Assembly: GCF_001308195.1 (NCBI RefSeq)
Contig: NZ_JXDF01000014.1
Span: 18,578 to 82,577, forward strand
Length of the DNA stretch: 64,000 bases
DNA from: Apilactobacillus kunkeei
Lineage (GTDB): Bacteria; Bacillota; Bacilli; Lactobacillales; Lactobacillaceae
Direction of reading: 5' to 3'
Of the stretch, positions 1-8,167 are shown one piece after another. Below the pieces are notes generated by a model. The model was not told where the DNA came from, searched no databases, and saw only the letters and a list, made by a program, of their open reading frames with translations. Made by a program: the position numbers and the translations under genes. Every line of letters begins with the position of its first letter. Positions within the stretch are counted from its first letter, which is position 1.

Positions 1-479
1 TGGACCCATCAAATCCTGAAAATCTAGCTGGATCGGGTTATCAACTATGGCAAAGTATCAAAGCCGTTGGTTCCGGTGGATTTAGTGGAACTGGTTTTAA
101 CGTATCTCACGTTTATGTTCCAGTTCGAGAATCCGATATGATTTTCTCAGTTATCGGTGAAAACTTTGGTTTCATCGGTGGTTTAGTTTTAATTGGAATC
201 TACTTCGTTTTGATTTATCGAATGATTAAGGTTACTTTTGAAACTAAGAACGTTTACTACGCATACATTTCAACTGGAATTATCATGATGATTTTATTCC
301 ACGTATTTGAAAATATTGGTATGAGTATTGGACTATTACCATTGACTGGTATTCCATTGCCATTCGTAAGTCAGGGTGGTTCTGCCTTGATTGGTAACAT
401 GATAGGGATTGGATTAGTCATGTCAATGCAGTATCATAATTATGGGTACATGTTCAGTGCTAGCCGTGACTTCTCATAG
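1..479 (+). CDS. rodA: RodA/FtsW-family peptidoglycan glycosyltransferase, 3' end only
   Basis: The reading frame is open from base 3 to a TAG at 477-479, so the gene enters from the left edge and only about 158 C-terminal residues are visible. The segments PVRESDMIFSVIGENFGFIGG-like and FENIGMSIGLLPLTGIPLPF are the conserved last extracellular loop and penultimate helices of SEDS-family polymerases. These proteins polymerise lipid II glycan strands in the membrane together with a class B penicillin-binding protein. The FENIG and LPLTGIPLPF wording fits RodA (elongation) better than FtsW (division), but the N-terminal part needed to decide is outside the window. At least three hydrophobic segments can be seen. 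The next transcription unit has its own promoter nine bases downstream. Confidence 0.85.
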   Translation, partial: DPSNPENLAGSGYQLWQSIKAVGSGGFSGTGFNVSHVYVPVRESDMIFSVIGENFGFIGGLVLIGIYFVLIYRMIKVTFETKNVYYAYISTGIIMMILFHVFENIGMSIGLLPLTGIPLPFVSQGGSALIGNMIGIGLVMSMQYHNYGYMFSASRDFS

Positions 480-487
480 CTAATGAA

Positions 488-516
488 TTGACAAGTACAT
501 TAAATAATTGTATACT
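488..516 (+). promoter_or_regulatory. Sigma-A promoter of the met T-box/metNIQ operon
   Basis: TTGACA at 488-493 and TATACT at 511-516 are separated by 17 bases, a near-consensus housekeeping promoter. It lies directly after the rodA stop codon. Transcription would start about base 523, at the beginning of the T-box leader. Confidence 0.85.
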
Positions 517-522
517 TTATTA

Positions 523-792
523 AAATTTGATTATAAGATGAGTAAGTAATTAATGAATATCACAGAGAACTCGGTTGGTGAAAAAGAGTTATTTGTAGTT
601 ACCGAATATGGTCTTAGTAAATAATCAGTTAGCGAAATTTGGGATAAACTAACATCGTCTGGCAAACGTTATATTGCTGAAGTATTAAAGATACTTATGA
701 GGCTATTGTCGTGAGGCAATGGTGAATAAAAGGTGGTAACACGAGCTTTTCGTCCTTTACTGTTAAATCAGTAGGTGCGAAAGGCTTTTTTA
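523..792 (+). promoter_or_regulatory. T-box leader, methionine-specific, upstream of metN
   Basis: The T-box sequence AGGTGGTAACACG is at 731-743. Stem I closes with GATTAT (529-534) against ATAATC (621-626) and contains the AGAGA motif and a GGTTGGTGAAAA distal loop. The specifier loop reads GAAT-ATG-G, placing the AUG methionine codon at 608-610, just above an AAGA/TCTT helix. The terminator at 744-792 pairs AGCTTTTCG with CGAAAGGCT and ends in a T run. Uncharged tRNA-Met binding would favour the antiterminator and switch on metNIQ. The specifier was assigned by position relative to the same elements in the valS and alaS leaders in this window. Confidence 0.9.
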
Positions 793-814
793 TTTGAAAG
801 TGAGGAGAAACAGT

Positions 815-1849
815 TTGATTAGATTTAAGAATGTTAACAAGAAATACAAACTTGATAAAAGCATCCTAACAGCTGTTAAAGACGTTAACCTAGAAATTAA
901 CGACGGTGAAATCTTTGGTATTATCGGTTACTCTGGTGCCGGTAAATCAACACTTGTTAGAATGTTAGATGGTCTAGAAGCCCCAACTTCTGGTTCTATC
1001 GAAATTAATGGTAAGGATATTGCGAAATTAAGTAACAAGGAATTAAGATCACAACGTAAGAAGGTTGGTATGATTTTCCAACACTTTAACTTACTATGGT
1101 CTAGAACTATCCAACAAAACATTGAATTACCACTAGAAATTGCTGGTGTTGATAAAGAAAAACGTCATCAAAAGGCTGAAAAGCTTATCGAATTAGTTGG
1201 TTTAAAGGGTCGTGAAAACGACTATCCTTCAGAACTATCTGGTGGACAAAAACAACGTGTTGGAATTGCCAGAGCATTGGCTAATGACCCAGAAATTCTT
1301 ATTTCTGATGAAGCAACTAGTGCGCTAGATCCACAAACAACCGATGAAATTTTGGACCTATTACTAGAAATAAACAAGAAGTTAAACCTAACTATTCTTT
1401 TGATTACTCACGAAATGCATGCCATTAGAAAGACAGCTTCAAAAGTTGCTGTTATGCAAGATGGTCAAGTTGTTGAAACTGGTAATGTTTACGACATTTT
1501 CCAAAACCCTCAACAAGACATCACTAAACGTTTCGTTAACGAAGATGACAATCCGAATGCTAAGGACTTGAGCATGACCGTAGACGAAATCATTAAGAAC
1601 TATCCAAATGGTATGGTGATTAAGTTAACCTTCAAGGGTACTCAATCACAACAACCAGTTGTATCCCAAATGATTCGCGAATTTGATTCATTAGAATTAA
1701 ACATCGTTGAAGGAAGTATTCATCAAACACAAGGTGGTTCAATCGGTTCATTAGTTCTACAACTACTAGGAACTCCTGAAGACCAAAATAAGGCTGTTGA
1801 ATACTTGAAATCAGTAAACGTGGAAGCAGAGGTGATTAACCGTGGCTAA
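815..1849 (+). CDS. metN: Methionine ABC transporter ATP-binding protein MetN
   Basis: This is the ATPase of the MetNIQ D/L-methionine importer. It shows Walker A GYSGAGKST, the signature LSGGQKQR, Walker B ILISDEATSALDP and a switch histidine in LITHEMH. The C-terminal ~100 residues form the NIL/ACT-like regulatory domain, which in characterised MetN proteins binds methionine and inhibits transport. A TTG start at 815 is chosen because GAGGAG (802-807) sits seven bases upstream; an earlier in-frame TTG at 794 has no ribosome binding site. The product is 344 residues, normal for the family. It overlaps metI by eight bases, and the upstream Met T-box supports methionine as substrate. Confidence 0.95.
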   Translation: MIRFKNVNKKYKLDKSILTAVKDVNLEINDGEIFGIIGYSGAGKSTLVRMLDGLEAPTSGSIEINGKDIAKLSNKELRSQRKKVGMIFQHFNLLWSRTIQQNIELPLEIAGVDKEKRHQKAEKLIELVGLKGRENDYPSELSGGQKQRVGIARALANDPEILISDEATSALDPQTTDEILDLLLEINKKLNLTILLITHEMHAIRKTASKVAVMQDGQVVETGNVYDIFQNPQQDITKRFVNEDDNPNAKDLSMTVDEIIKNYPNGMVIKLTFKGTQSQQPVVSQMIREFDSLELNIVEGSIHQTQGGSIGSLVLQLLGTPEDQNKAVEYLKSVNVEAEVINRG

Positions 1850-2534
1850 TCAAGGAATTCAATCATACTTCCAATTCAATAACGTTAATTGGAGTGCAAT
1901 GAGACAAGCAACATGGGAAACAGTTTGGATGACTGCTTTATCAATGATTATTGTTGCTGTATTAGGAATTATTTTAGGACTATTATTATTCGAAAGTCGT
2001 AACAAGTCTGGTTTTGGTTGGAAGATTATTAACTGGGTAGTATCATTCTTAGTTAACGTATTTAGATCAATTCCTTTTATTATCTTAATCGTATTACTAT
2101 TACCATTCACAAAGGACCTTGTAGGTACCATTATTGGGCCTAAGGCCGCTATTCCATCACTAGTTATTTCAGCTGCTCCATTCTACGCAAGAATGGTTGA
2201 AGCTAACTTTAGAGAAGTTGATGATGGTGTAATTGAAGCCGTTAAATCAATGGGTGGTACTAACTGGGACGTTATCTTTAAAGTATTACTTCCAGAAAGT
2301 ACACCAGCATTGATTGCCGGTGCAACTGTTACTGCCATTTCATTGATTTCATACACTGCAATGGCCGGTGCTATTGGTTCTGGTGGTCTAGGTTACCTAG
2401 CATACTTGGATGGTTTCCAATCAAATAACAACACTGTTACTTTAGTGGCAACCGTTATTATTTTAATTATTGTTCTAATTGTTCAAACAGTTGGAGACTT
2501 ACTAGTTAAGAAAATCGACAAACGTACACTATAA
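1842..2534 (+). CDS. metI: Methionine ABC transporter permease MetI
   Basis: The 230-residue membrane protein has about five hydrophobic helices and the cytoplasmic EAA-type loop (EAVKSMGGTNWDVIFKVLLPES, around residues 130-150) that docks on the MetN dimer. It forms the channel of the methionine importer. A GTG start overlaps the end of metN by eight bases, which indicates translational coupling. metQ follows after 13 bases. Length and topology match MetI-type permeases of the BPD transport family, and nothing unusual was seen. Confidence 0.93.
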   Translation: MANQGIQSYFQFNNVNWSAMRQATWETVWMTALSMIIVAVLGIILGLLLFESRNKSGFGWKIINWVVSFLVNVFRSIPFIILIVLLLPFTKDLVGTIIGPKAAIPSLVISAAPFYARMVEANFREVDDGVIEAVKSMGGTNWDVIFKVLLPESTPALIAGATVTAISLISYTAMAGAIGSGGLGYLAYLDGFQSNNNTVTLVATVIILIIVLIVQTVGDLLVKKIDKRTL

Positions 2535-2547
2535 GGGGGATATTAAA

Positions 2548-3372
2548 ATGAAAAAGCTTTTATCCTTTGGTGGAATCGTTGTTTTATTCATCGTTTTACT
2601 ATTACTAGGTCCTGGTAACTACAAGGCAAAGAACACAATTCGTATTGGGGCATCTAACATTCCTCATGCACAAATTCTTCGTCATATCGAACCAGAACTT
2701 AAGAAAAAGGGCATTAAGTTAGATATCGTTACTTTCCAAGACTACGTGCTACCTAACCGTGCACTAGCAGGAAAGCAACTAGATGCTAACTATTTCCAAA
2801 CTCCAGCGTTCTTAGATCAATGGAATAAGGAATATGATGGCCATTTAGTAAACGTAGGGGCCGTTCACTTGGAACCAATTGGTATTTACTCCAAGAAGTA
2901 CAAAAAGCTCTCAGACCTTAAAAATGGTGCTCACATCTTAGTAAGTAGTAATGCACCTGATTACGGTCGTATTCTTCAATTATTCCAACAAAACGGTTTA
3001 ATTAAGATTAAGAAGGGTGTCAATATTACTCAAGCTAACTTCAGTGATATTGCTTATAATCCAAAACACTTGGTATTCCAAACTGGATACGAACCAAAGA
3101 TTATGCCATTGATTTACAACAATGGTGAAGGTGATGCTGTGGCAATTAACTCTAATTACGCAGTTCAAGGTGGTTTACAACCAGATAAGCAAGCAATTGC
3201 CTTGCAAAAACCTGAAAAGAACTCACCATACTTCAACATTGTTGCTGTTAGAAATGGTGATCAAAACAGAAAAGACATCAAGGAATTGGTTAAGGTTTTA
3301 CAATCTAAATCAACTCAAGAATGGATTAAAAAACATTACAAAGGTTCTGTGCTACCAGCTAAGAACTACTAA
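2548..3372 (+). CDS. metQ: Methionine-binding protein MetQ, lacking the lipobox cysteine
   Basis: This is a NlpA/MetQ-family substrate-binding protein of 274 residues that captures methionine outside the membrane and delivers it to MetNI. Family motifs include RIGASNIPHAQILRH and the QLDANYFQTPAFL segment. An N-terminal hydrophobic stretch (residues ~9-22) is followed by LLGPGN where Gram-positive MetQ normally has a lipobox ending in cysteine. The protein contains no cysteine at all, so it cannot be lipidated in the usual way. It may stay membrane-bound through an uncleaved signal anchor. GGGGG is placed properly before the ATG, and a strong terminator follows the gene. Confidence 0.93.
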   Translation: MKKLLSFGGIVVLFIVLLLLGPGNYKAKNTIRIGASNIPHAQILRHIEPELKKKGIKLDIVTFQDYVLPNRALAGKQLDANYFQTPAFLDQWNKEYDGHLVNVGAVHLEPIGIYSKKYKKLSDLKNGAHILVSSNAPDYGRILQLFQQNGLIKIKKGVNITQANFSDIAYNPKHLVFQTGYEPKIMPLIYNNGEGDAVAINSNYAVQGGLQPDKQAIALQKPEKNSPYFNIVAVRNGDQNRKDIKELVKVLQSKSTQEWIKKHYKGSVLPAKNY

Positions 3373-3376
3373 TAAA

Positions 3377-3400
3377 AAAGCGTCTAAGACGCTTTTTTTT
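3377..3400 (+). terminator. Intrinsic terminator of metNIQ
   Basis: A short GC-containing stem (AGCGTC with GACGCT) lies five bases after the metQ stop and is followed by eight T residues. The promoter of the next gene begins right after it. Confidence 0.88.
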
Positions 3401-3401
3401 A

Positions 3402-3430
3402 TTGACTTTTTTTATGTTAGACTTTATAGT
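3402..3430 (+). promoter_or_regulatory. Promoter of the GntR-ABC operon
   Basis: TTGACT (3402-3407) and TATAGT (3425-3430) are separated by 17 bases. The -10 box touches the palindrome described at 3429-3450, which suggests repression by occlusion. Confidence 0.8.
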
Positions 3431-3450
3431 TAGTTACATAAGTAATTAAC
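3429..3450 (+). promoter_or_regulatory. Probable operator of the GntR/YtrA-type regulator
   Basis: GTTAGTTAC and GTAATTAAC are inverted repeats of nine bases with one mismatch around an ATAA centre. The element overlaps the end of the -10 box and lies just before the regulator gene. Position and symmetry fit autoregulation, as known for YtrA-family repressors; the link is inferred. Confidence 0.65.
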
Positions 3451-3471
3451 CAAAGATAGGCGGTGAAAAAG

Positions 3472-3855
3472 ATGCAATTTGACTTTAATAGTCCAGAGCC
3501 AATTTTTATTCAGGTTGCCACTCAATTAGAGGATGCGATCTTTACCGGCGCTTTCCAAGAAGGTGCGCAAGTACCATCTACGACAGAAATTTCAAAGCAA
3601 TTTAAGATTAATCCAGCAACAGTTCTTAAGGGGATGAACATGTTGGTTAATAATGATTTGTTAGAAAAACGTCGAGGCCGTGGTACTTTTGTGAAGCAAG
3701 GGGCTCAAGAGATAATTATTAAACGAAGACAGGAACATTTCTACAATGATTACATTTTGAATTTAATCAATGAATCAAAGAAATTGCATCTATCTGAAGA
3801 CGATATTTTGACACTAGTGAAGAGAGGGTACGACAATGAGCAAGATCGAAGTTAA
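3472..3855 (+). CDS. GntR-family transcriptional regulator, YtrA subfamily
   Basis: The 127-residue protein has the winged helix-turn-helix of GntR proteins (residues ~10-75, with QLEDAIFTGAFQEGAQVPS and a GRGTFV wing) and only a short helical tail. This is the layout of the YtrA subfamily, which usually represses an adjacent ABC transporter operon. The ATG at 3472 is preferred because AGGCGG ends eight bases upstream; an in-frame GTG at 3463 abuts that site. The gene overlaps the ATPase gene by 20 bases. Known YtrA regulators respond to cell-wall-active peptides, but the signal cannot be read from the sequence here. Confidence 0.85.
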   Translation: MQFDFNSPEPIFIQVATQLEDAIFTGAFQEGAQVPSTTEISKQFKINPATVLKGMNMLVNNDLLEKRRGRGTFVKQGAQEIIIKRRQEHFYNDYILNLINESKKLHLSEDDILTLVKRGYDNEQDRS

Positions 3856-4702
3856 ACATTTAGCTAAACGTTTCAAGTTTGCAAAGCAACCTCTATTAAA
3901 TGAAGTTAATTTCAATTTAGAAGAAAACGAAATTTATGGATTGTTCGGTGAAAACGGAGCAGGGAAATCAACACTAATGAGTATGATTGCTGATTACAAT
4001 CGTCCATCAGCAGGACAAATCCTTTTTGATGGACAAGAAGTTCATGAAAATGACGAAGTACTAAGTGAAATTTACTTCATGAACCAGGATGATATGTACA
4101 CTAGAAAGGATAAGGTTGCTCAAATCTTTTCTTTTGTAGAATCAATGTATCAAGATTATGACGTGGAACTACAAGAAAAGCTAGTTAAGGAATTTAAGTT
4201 AGATGTTAACCAAAAGCTTAACAAGTTATCTACCGGTTACCAATCAATCGTTAAAATTATCATCTCACTATGTGTGCCTTGTAAGTTTATTATGTTGGAT
4301 GAACCCACACTAGGTTTAGATGCCAGAAACCGCGAAATATTCCAAAGTAACTTGATTGAAACATACAGTGAAAATCCAAGAACATTTGTGATTTCCACTC
4401 ACATTATCGATGAAATTGATCGTATCATCAGTCAAGTGCTATTACTTCAAGACGGAGTAATTAAGATGAACGGAAGCATCGATGAAGTATCATCTAGATC
4501 ATACAGTGTCTCTGGACCAGCTGAAGATGTTAACAGTTATATTGATGGCGTTAAGGTCTTGGATGAAGAACAACTGGGTCGTTACAAGACAGTTCACTTT
4601 ATGGATCAACTTCCTGATAGAGAAGTTCCAGCATCCGTTGATATTGAAAAAATGAAACTACAAAAACTACTAGTATACATTATGGATAGGGGGGAACTAT
4701 AG
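3836..4702 (+). CDS. ABC transporter ATP-binding protein (YtrB-like)
   Basis: This 288-residue ATPase has Walker A GENGAGKST, a Walker B run IMLDEPTLGLDA, a D-loop and a switch histidine in STHII. Its signature motif is LSTGYQS rather than LSGGQ, a variant also found in YtrB-type exporters. The C-terminal ~70 residues lie beyond the nucleotide-binding domain and have no recognised function. It starts inside the regulator gene and its stop shares one base with the permease GTG, so the three genes form one operon. Its substrate is unknown; export or bacitracin-type cell-envelope defence is possible from the YtrA context but not shown. Confidence 0.82.
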   Translation: MSKIEVKHLAKRFKFAKQPLLNEVNFNLEENEIYGLFGENGAGKSTLMSMIADYNRPSAGQILFDGQEVHENDEVLSEIYFMNQDDMYTRKDKVAQIFSFVESMYQDYDVELQEKLVKEFKLDVNQKLNKLSTGYQSIVKIIISLCVPCKFIMLDEPTLGLDARNREIFQSNLIETYSENPRTFVISTHIIDEIDRIISQVLLLQDGVIKMNGSIDEVSSRSYSVSGPAEDVNSYIDGVKVLDEEQLGRYKTVHFMDQLPDREVPASVDIEKMKLQKLLVYIMDRGEL

Positions 4703-5460
4703 TGAAGACAAAGGCACTTGCAAAGCAATACTGTCATGATTTTATTCCATACATTTGGTATGGATTAGTCGTTTCTGTTGTTTATATCCTATTCGGTCTT
4801 TTATCAGTAGATGGTGCACCATCCGTTGGATATCAATTAAAAGCCAGTTTTTTCATGGCTCCTTATATTATTACGGTTGTCACAATGATTGGCATTAGTT
4901 TCAACTACAGACGCTTCAAATTGGCAATGCAAAGTGGAGTTTCACGCAAGACATTTTGGAAAGCTAAGATGCTTTTTATCGCTAAGGCAGCATTAATCGT
5001 AAATGTAATTAACGTGATTATTAGCTTCATAAACATGAAGCTGGGACCTAGTGAAACTTACTTGTATTACCAGGCCTATGGTAAAGCTTTTAGTAATGTA
5101 TTTGCGCAATCAATTTCAATGTTTATTACAGACTATGTGGTATTGCTATTCATATTCGTTGCTATGAACACTTTTGGAACGATGACATCTTTAATGAACA
5201 AGATTGGTAAATCAATCTTCTACTCCATTGGGGTTGTTTGCTACATGTTCTTTACTAACTTATTAACTCAATATAGCTCACAAAGATTAATCAGCAGATT
5301 TTATGCTCACATCAATGGGGATGCAATTTTTAACTTTATTTTTTCTATTGATGCTAAAGTTCCTAGACCATATCCATTGATTGGATTCATGATCATTCTA
5401 GCTATTATTGCAGCATTATTTAATTTGTTATTCACCAAATTAGAACAGGTAAAAAGATAA
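4702..5460 (+). CDS. ABC transporter membrane protein, partner of the YtrB-like ATPase
   Basis: The protein has 252 residues with about six predicted membrane helices (starting near residues 17, 50, 95, 140, 170 and 225) and no extracellular binding domain. The GTG start overlaps the ATPase stop codon by one base and is preceded by AGGGGGG. It is the obvious membrane partner of the upstream ATPase. I do not recognise a specific family, and the cargo is not predictable. Only a weak palindrome (AAAGAATTCTTT) follows the stop, so there is no clear terminator before ddl. Confidence 0.75.
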   Translation: MKTKALAKQYCHDFIPYIWYGLVVSVVYILFGLLSVDGAPSVGYQLKASFFMAPYIITVVTMIGISFNYRRFKLAMQSGVSRKTFWKAKMLFIAKAALIVNVINVIISFINMKLGPSETYLYYQAYGKAFSNVFAQSISMFITDYVVLLFIFVAMNTFGTMTSLMNKIGKSIFYSIGVVCYMFFTNLLTQYSSQRLISRFYAHINGDAIFNFIFSIDAKVPRPYPLIGFMIILAIIAALFNLLFTKLEQVKR

Positions 5461-5490
5461 AAAAGAATTCTTTAATCTATAAAACCATGT

Positions 5491-5496
5491 TATAAT
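5491..5496 (+). promoter_or_regulatory. -10 element of a probable ddl promoter
   Basis: TATAAT stands 36 bases before the ddl ATG. The -35 position (5468-5473, TTCTTT) matches the consensus poorly, so this is a tentative promoter. Confidence 0.45.
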
Positions 5497-5531
5497 GTAG
5501 TTTCAAAGAATTATTGATAGGACGGTATAAA

Positions 5532-6632
5532 ATGATGAAAAAGACTCATTTAGCATTACTTTTCGGTGGAGATTCATCAGAACATGATGTTTCAAAACGT
5601 TCAGCTCATAACATTTATGATGCGATGGATAAAGATAAGTACGATATTAGCTTATTCTTAATTACTAAGACAGGAATTATCTTAGATAATGAATCATCAC
5701 ACCGTGTGTTTGATGGTGAACCTGAAGATGCTGTGGTTGAAGAAGCTGTTAAGAACTTAGACTTCTCAGATCCATTGGCCCCAATTAAAAACTTATCAAA
5801 GACTAAGGATATTGACGTATTCTTCCCAATCGTTCACGGTAACTTGGGTGAAGATGGTACTATCCAAGGTCTTCTAAGATTACTACATAAGCCATACGTT
5901 GGTAGTGGTATTTTGGAATCAGCAATGGGCTTTGATAAAGACATTACTAAGAAGATGTTAAACTTATCAGGAGTTAGAAACACTAACTACCACTTGATTA
6001 CTCCTGACAACAAAGACCAATTCACTTACGCTAAACTACAAGCTGAATTCGGTGACGTAATCTTCTTGAAGCCAGCTAACCAAGGTTCATCAGTTGGTAT
6101 TCACAAGGTAACAAACGAACAAGAATTTGAAGACGGCCTAAAGGATGCATTCAGATATGACTACAAGATCTTAGCTGAACAAGCAATCAACGGTCCAGAA
6201 GAACTAGAAATCTCAATCTTAGGTAACGAAAAACCAATTGCTTCTCAAGTTGGTGCAATTCGTGTTCCTAAGGAAGACAAGTTCTACACTTACGACAACA
6301 AGTTCGTTGATGCTAGCCAAGTTAAGTTTGATATTCCAGTTGATATTCCAGAATCACTATCAGACGAAATCACTGACTTAGCATTACGCGGATACAAAGC
6401 ATTAGGTCTAAAGGGACTAGCTCGTATTGACTTCTTAGTATCTAAGGAAGGTGTTCCTTACCTAGGAGAAGTTAACACATTACCTGGTTTCACAAACATT
6501 AGTCTATACCCACAACTATGGGAAGCTTCAGGTATCAGTTACACTGAACTAATCGATAGATTAATCGACCTAGCTTACAAAGAATTTGATCGTCGAAACA
6601 ACATCATTCACGATTTCAAACCATTATCATAA
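5532..6632 (+). CDS. ddl: D-alanine--D-alanine (probably D-lactate) ligase Ddl
   Basis: This ATP-grasp ligase of 366 residues joins D-Ala to a second D-residue for the peptidoglycan stem peptide. Recognisable segments are LLFGGDSSEHDVS, FPIVHGNLGEDGTIQG, KPANQGSSVG and the metal site EVNTLPGFT. In the omega-loop region the protein reads YDNKF, with Phe258 where E. coli DdlB has Tyr216. Leuconostoc and lactobacilli with Phe here make D-Ala-D-Lac and are intrinsically vancomycin-resistant, so the depsipeptide activity is predicted. ATG 5532 is preferred, six bases after AGGACGG; ATG 5535 is also possible. It is transcribed alone and closed by a terminator. Confidence 0.94.
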   Translation: MMKKTHLALLFGGDSSEHDVSKRSAHNIYDAMDKDKYDISLFLITKTGIILDNESSHRVFDGEPEDAVVEEAVKNLDFSDPLAPIKNLSKTKDIDVFFPIVHGNLGEDGTIQGLLRLLHKPYVGSGILESAMGFDKDITKKMLNLSGVRNTNYHLITPDNKDQFTYAKLQAEFGDVIFLKPANQGSSVGIHKVTNEQEFEDGLKDAFRYDYKILAEQAINGPEELEISILGNEKPIASQVGAIRVPKEDKFYTYDNKFVDASQVKFDIPVDIPESLSDEITDLALRGYKALGLKGLARIDFLVSKEGVPYLGEVNTLPGFTNISLYPQLWEASGISYTELIDRLIDLAYKEFDRRNNIIHDFKPLS

Positions 6633-6639
6633 TAATAAA

Positions 6640-6672
6640 AAAGAGGTAATCATTTGGATTATCTCTTTTTTT
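6640..6672 (+). terminator. Intrinsic terminator of ddl
   Basis: AGAGGTAATC pairs with GATTATCTCT around a four-base loop and is followed by seven T residues. Confidence 0.88.
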
Positions 6673-6770
6673 GTTAGAAAATTGTTTAAGAAAGTATTAA
6701 ATTGACCGAAAAAATTTGTGTTTTTATACGTATGTAATAGAGTAAAAATCACCGAAAGGAATTATGAAAT

Positions 6771-7322
6771 ATGAAAAGATGTGTATGGGCTAGCGATAGC
6801 GCAGAAATGTTAGTTTATCACGATAAGGAATGGGGAGTTCCAAAGAAAAAAGTATCTGAATTATTTGAATGTTTAACACTAGAAATTTTTCAATCTGGTT
6901 TATCATGGTCGACTGTCTTGCGTAAGAGGGATGCGTTTAGAAATGATTTCTCTGATTTTGACGTTGAAAAAATTAGCCAGTTTAAAGATGAAGACATTGA
7001 AAGATTGATGAACGATGAGGCGATTATTCGAAATCGTGCCAAGATAATTGCCACAATTCAAAATGCCAAAGCTTGTATGAATAATGATTTAGTTCAATTA
7101 ACATGGAAACCATTTGATTTTACACAAATGGATGGACTAAATGATAACAATAAGGATGACATTAAAGAGTTCATCAAACCTTACGTTAAACGATTTAAAA
7201 ATTACGGATTTAAACGTGTCGGACCAACAACACTATATTCATATTTTCAATCAGTAGGGGTGATTAATGATCATGAAATAGATTGTTTCAGACATAAGGA
7301 AATAAATGATAATTTTATATAA
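6771..7322 (+). CDS. tag: DNA-3-methyladenine glycosylase I
   Basis: The 183-residue protein matches TagI, which excises 3-methyladenine from alkylated DNA at the start of base-excision repair. Zinc ligands of the family are present: Cys4 (KRCVWA), His17 (YHDKEWGVP), and the C-terminal DHEIDC pair. The FQSGLSW segment is also typical. Length is normal. The stop codon overlaps by one base an ATG at 7322, but the next gene probably starts at 7346. Co-transcription with the following regulator gene is likely, since there is no terminator between them. Confidence 0.93.
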   Translation: MKRCVWASDSAEMLVYHDKEWGVPKKKVSELFECLTLEIFQSGLSWSTVLRKRDAFRNDFSDFDVEKISQFKDEDIERLMNDEAIIRNRAKIIATIQNAKACMNNDLVQLTWKPFDFTQMDGLNDNNKDDIKEFIKPYVKRFKNYGFKRVGPTTLYSYFQSVGVINDHEIDCFRHKEINDNFI

Positions 7323-7345
7323 TGATTCAAAGAAAGGATTTTAGA

Positions 7346-8164
7346 ATGAATATTAACGGCACTTTGATCAAGAAGCGACGTAAAAGTTTAAACATAACTC
7401 AATGTCAATTAGCGAAGCAAGTTGCTTGTACGCAACCTGTGATTTGTCAGATTGAAAACGGTAGCTATGATCACCAAATTAGTTTATATGTAATCAAAAA
7501 CATTTGTAAGATATTGTTGCTAGATATTGATAAGGTGATTGAAAACGAGAAGAAAGTAGCCAGTTACGAAATTAATAGCATTCCATTTTGTGCAGCACTA
7601 TGTATTCCAGAAGAGATACAGGAAAAGCTAGATAAGTATGAAGATGACTTAGAAGATAAAGAAGACATCAAGTACTTCCAAATCATACATGCAGCAGTTC
7701 AGCTTAGTAAGCAAGATTACAGTGCGTCGGTTGATGAGCTCCAAAGGCTGAACTACGACTTCTACGACAAAAATGAGATTAGCATGCAAAAGATGGTGAT
7801 TATGGGGATGCTTGCGATTGACTACTTTGCGATGAATAAATTCTCCATTGCTTATCAATATGTGGTCGAGACAATTGAATTAACCAAACAAATGAGTAGA
7901 TTAGATATTGAGGATATGCAGTTCTTGATTTTATACCGTGAACTAGATGCAATTTGTACAACACTGGACTTAAAGAGTGATTCTAGTTATTTAAAGGAGA
8001 TATCATGCCGTGCCTTTTACCGAAGTATTGTCGGTATTGAAAGTAAGGGGATTGATATCAAATTTGATAAGCTAGAACAACCCAACGGTGTTTTTGAATA
8101 CTGGAAACAGTTTTTAAGTGAAAATAATCCATTGTCGGTCAATGACGATTGGACGGTGGAATAA
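7346..8164 (+). CDS. XRE-family helix-turn-helix regulator with helical C-terminal domain
   Basis: Residues ~3-60 form a Cro/C1-type helix-turn-helix (LIKKRRKSLNITQCQLAKQV, then PVICQIENGSY). The remaining ~200 residues are predicted helical and acidic with a repeat-like character. The overall 272-residue plan resembles Rgg/ComR-like peptide-responsive regulators, but no specific family is recognised and no small signal-peptide gene was found next to it. The helix-turn-helix is rich in cysteine (three within the first 50 residues). ATG 7346 is used because AAAGGA lies seven bases upstream. It sits just after tag and faces uspA convergently. Confidence 0.7.
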   Translation: MNINGTLIKKRRKSLNITQCQLAKQVACTQPVICQIENGSYDHQISLYVIKNICKILLLDIDKVIENEKKVASYEINSIPFCAALCIPEEIQEKLDKYEDDLEDKEDIKYFQIIHAAVQLSKQDYSASVDELQRLNYDFYDKNEISMQKMVIMGMLAIDYFAMNKFSIAYQYVVETIELTKQMSRLDIEDMQFLILYRELDAICTTLDLKSDSSYLKEISCRAFYRSIVGIESKGIDIKFDKLEQPNGVFEYWKQFLSENNPLSVNDDWTVE

Positions 8165-8167
8165 AAG

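Noticed and set aside
3122..3433. 103-codon frame overlapping the end of metQ
   Set aside because: It is out of frame with metQ, passes through the terminator and has no start signal.
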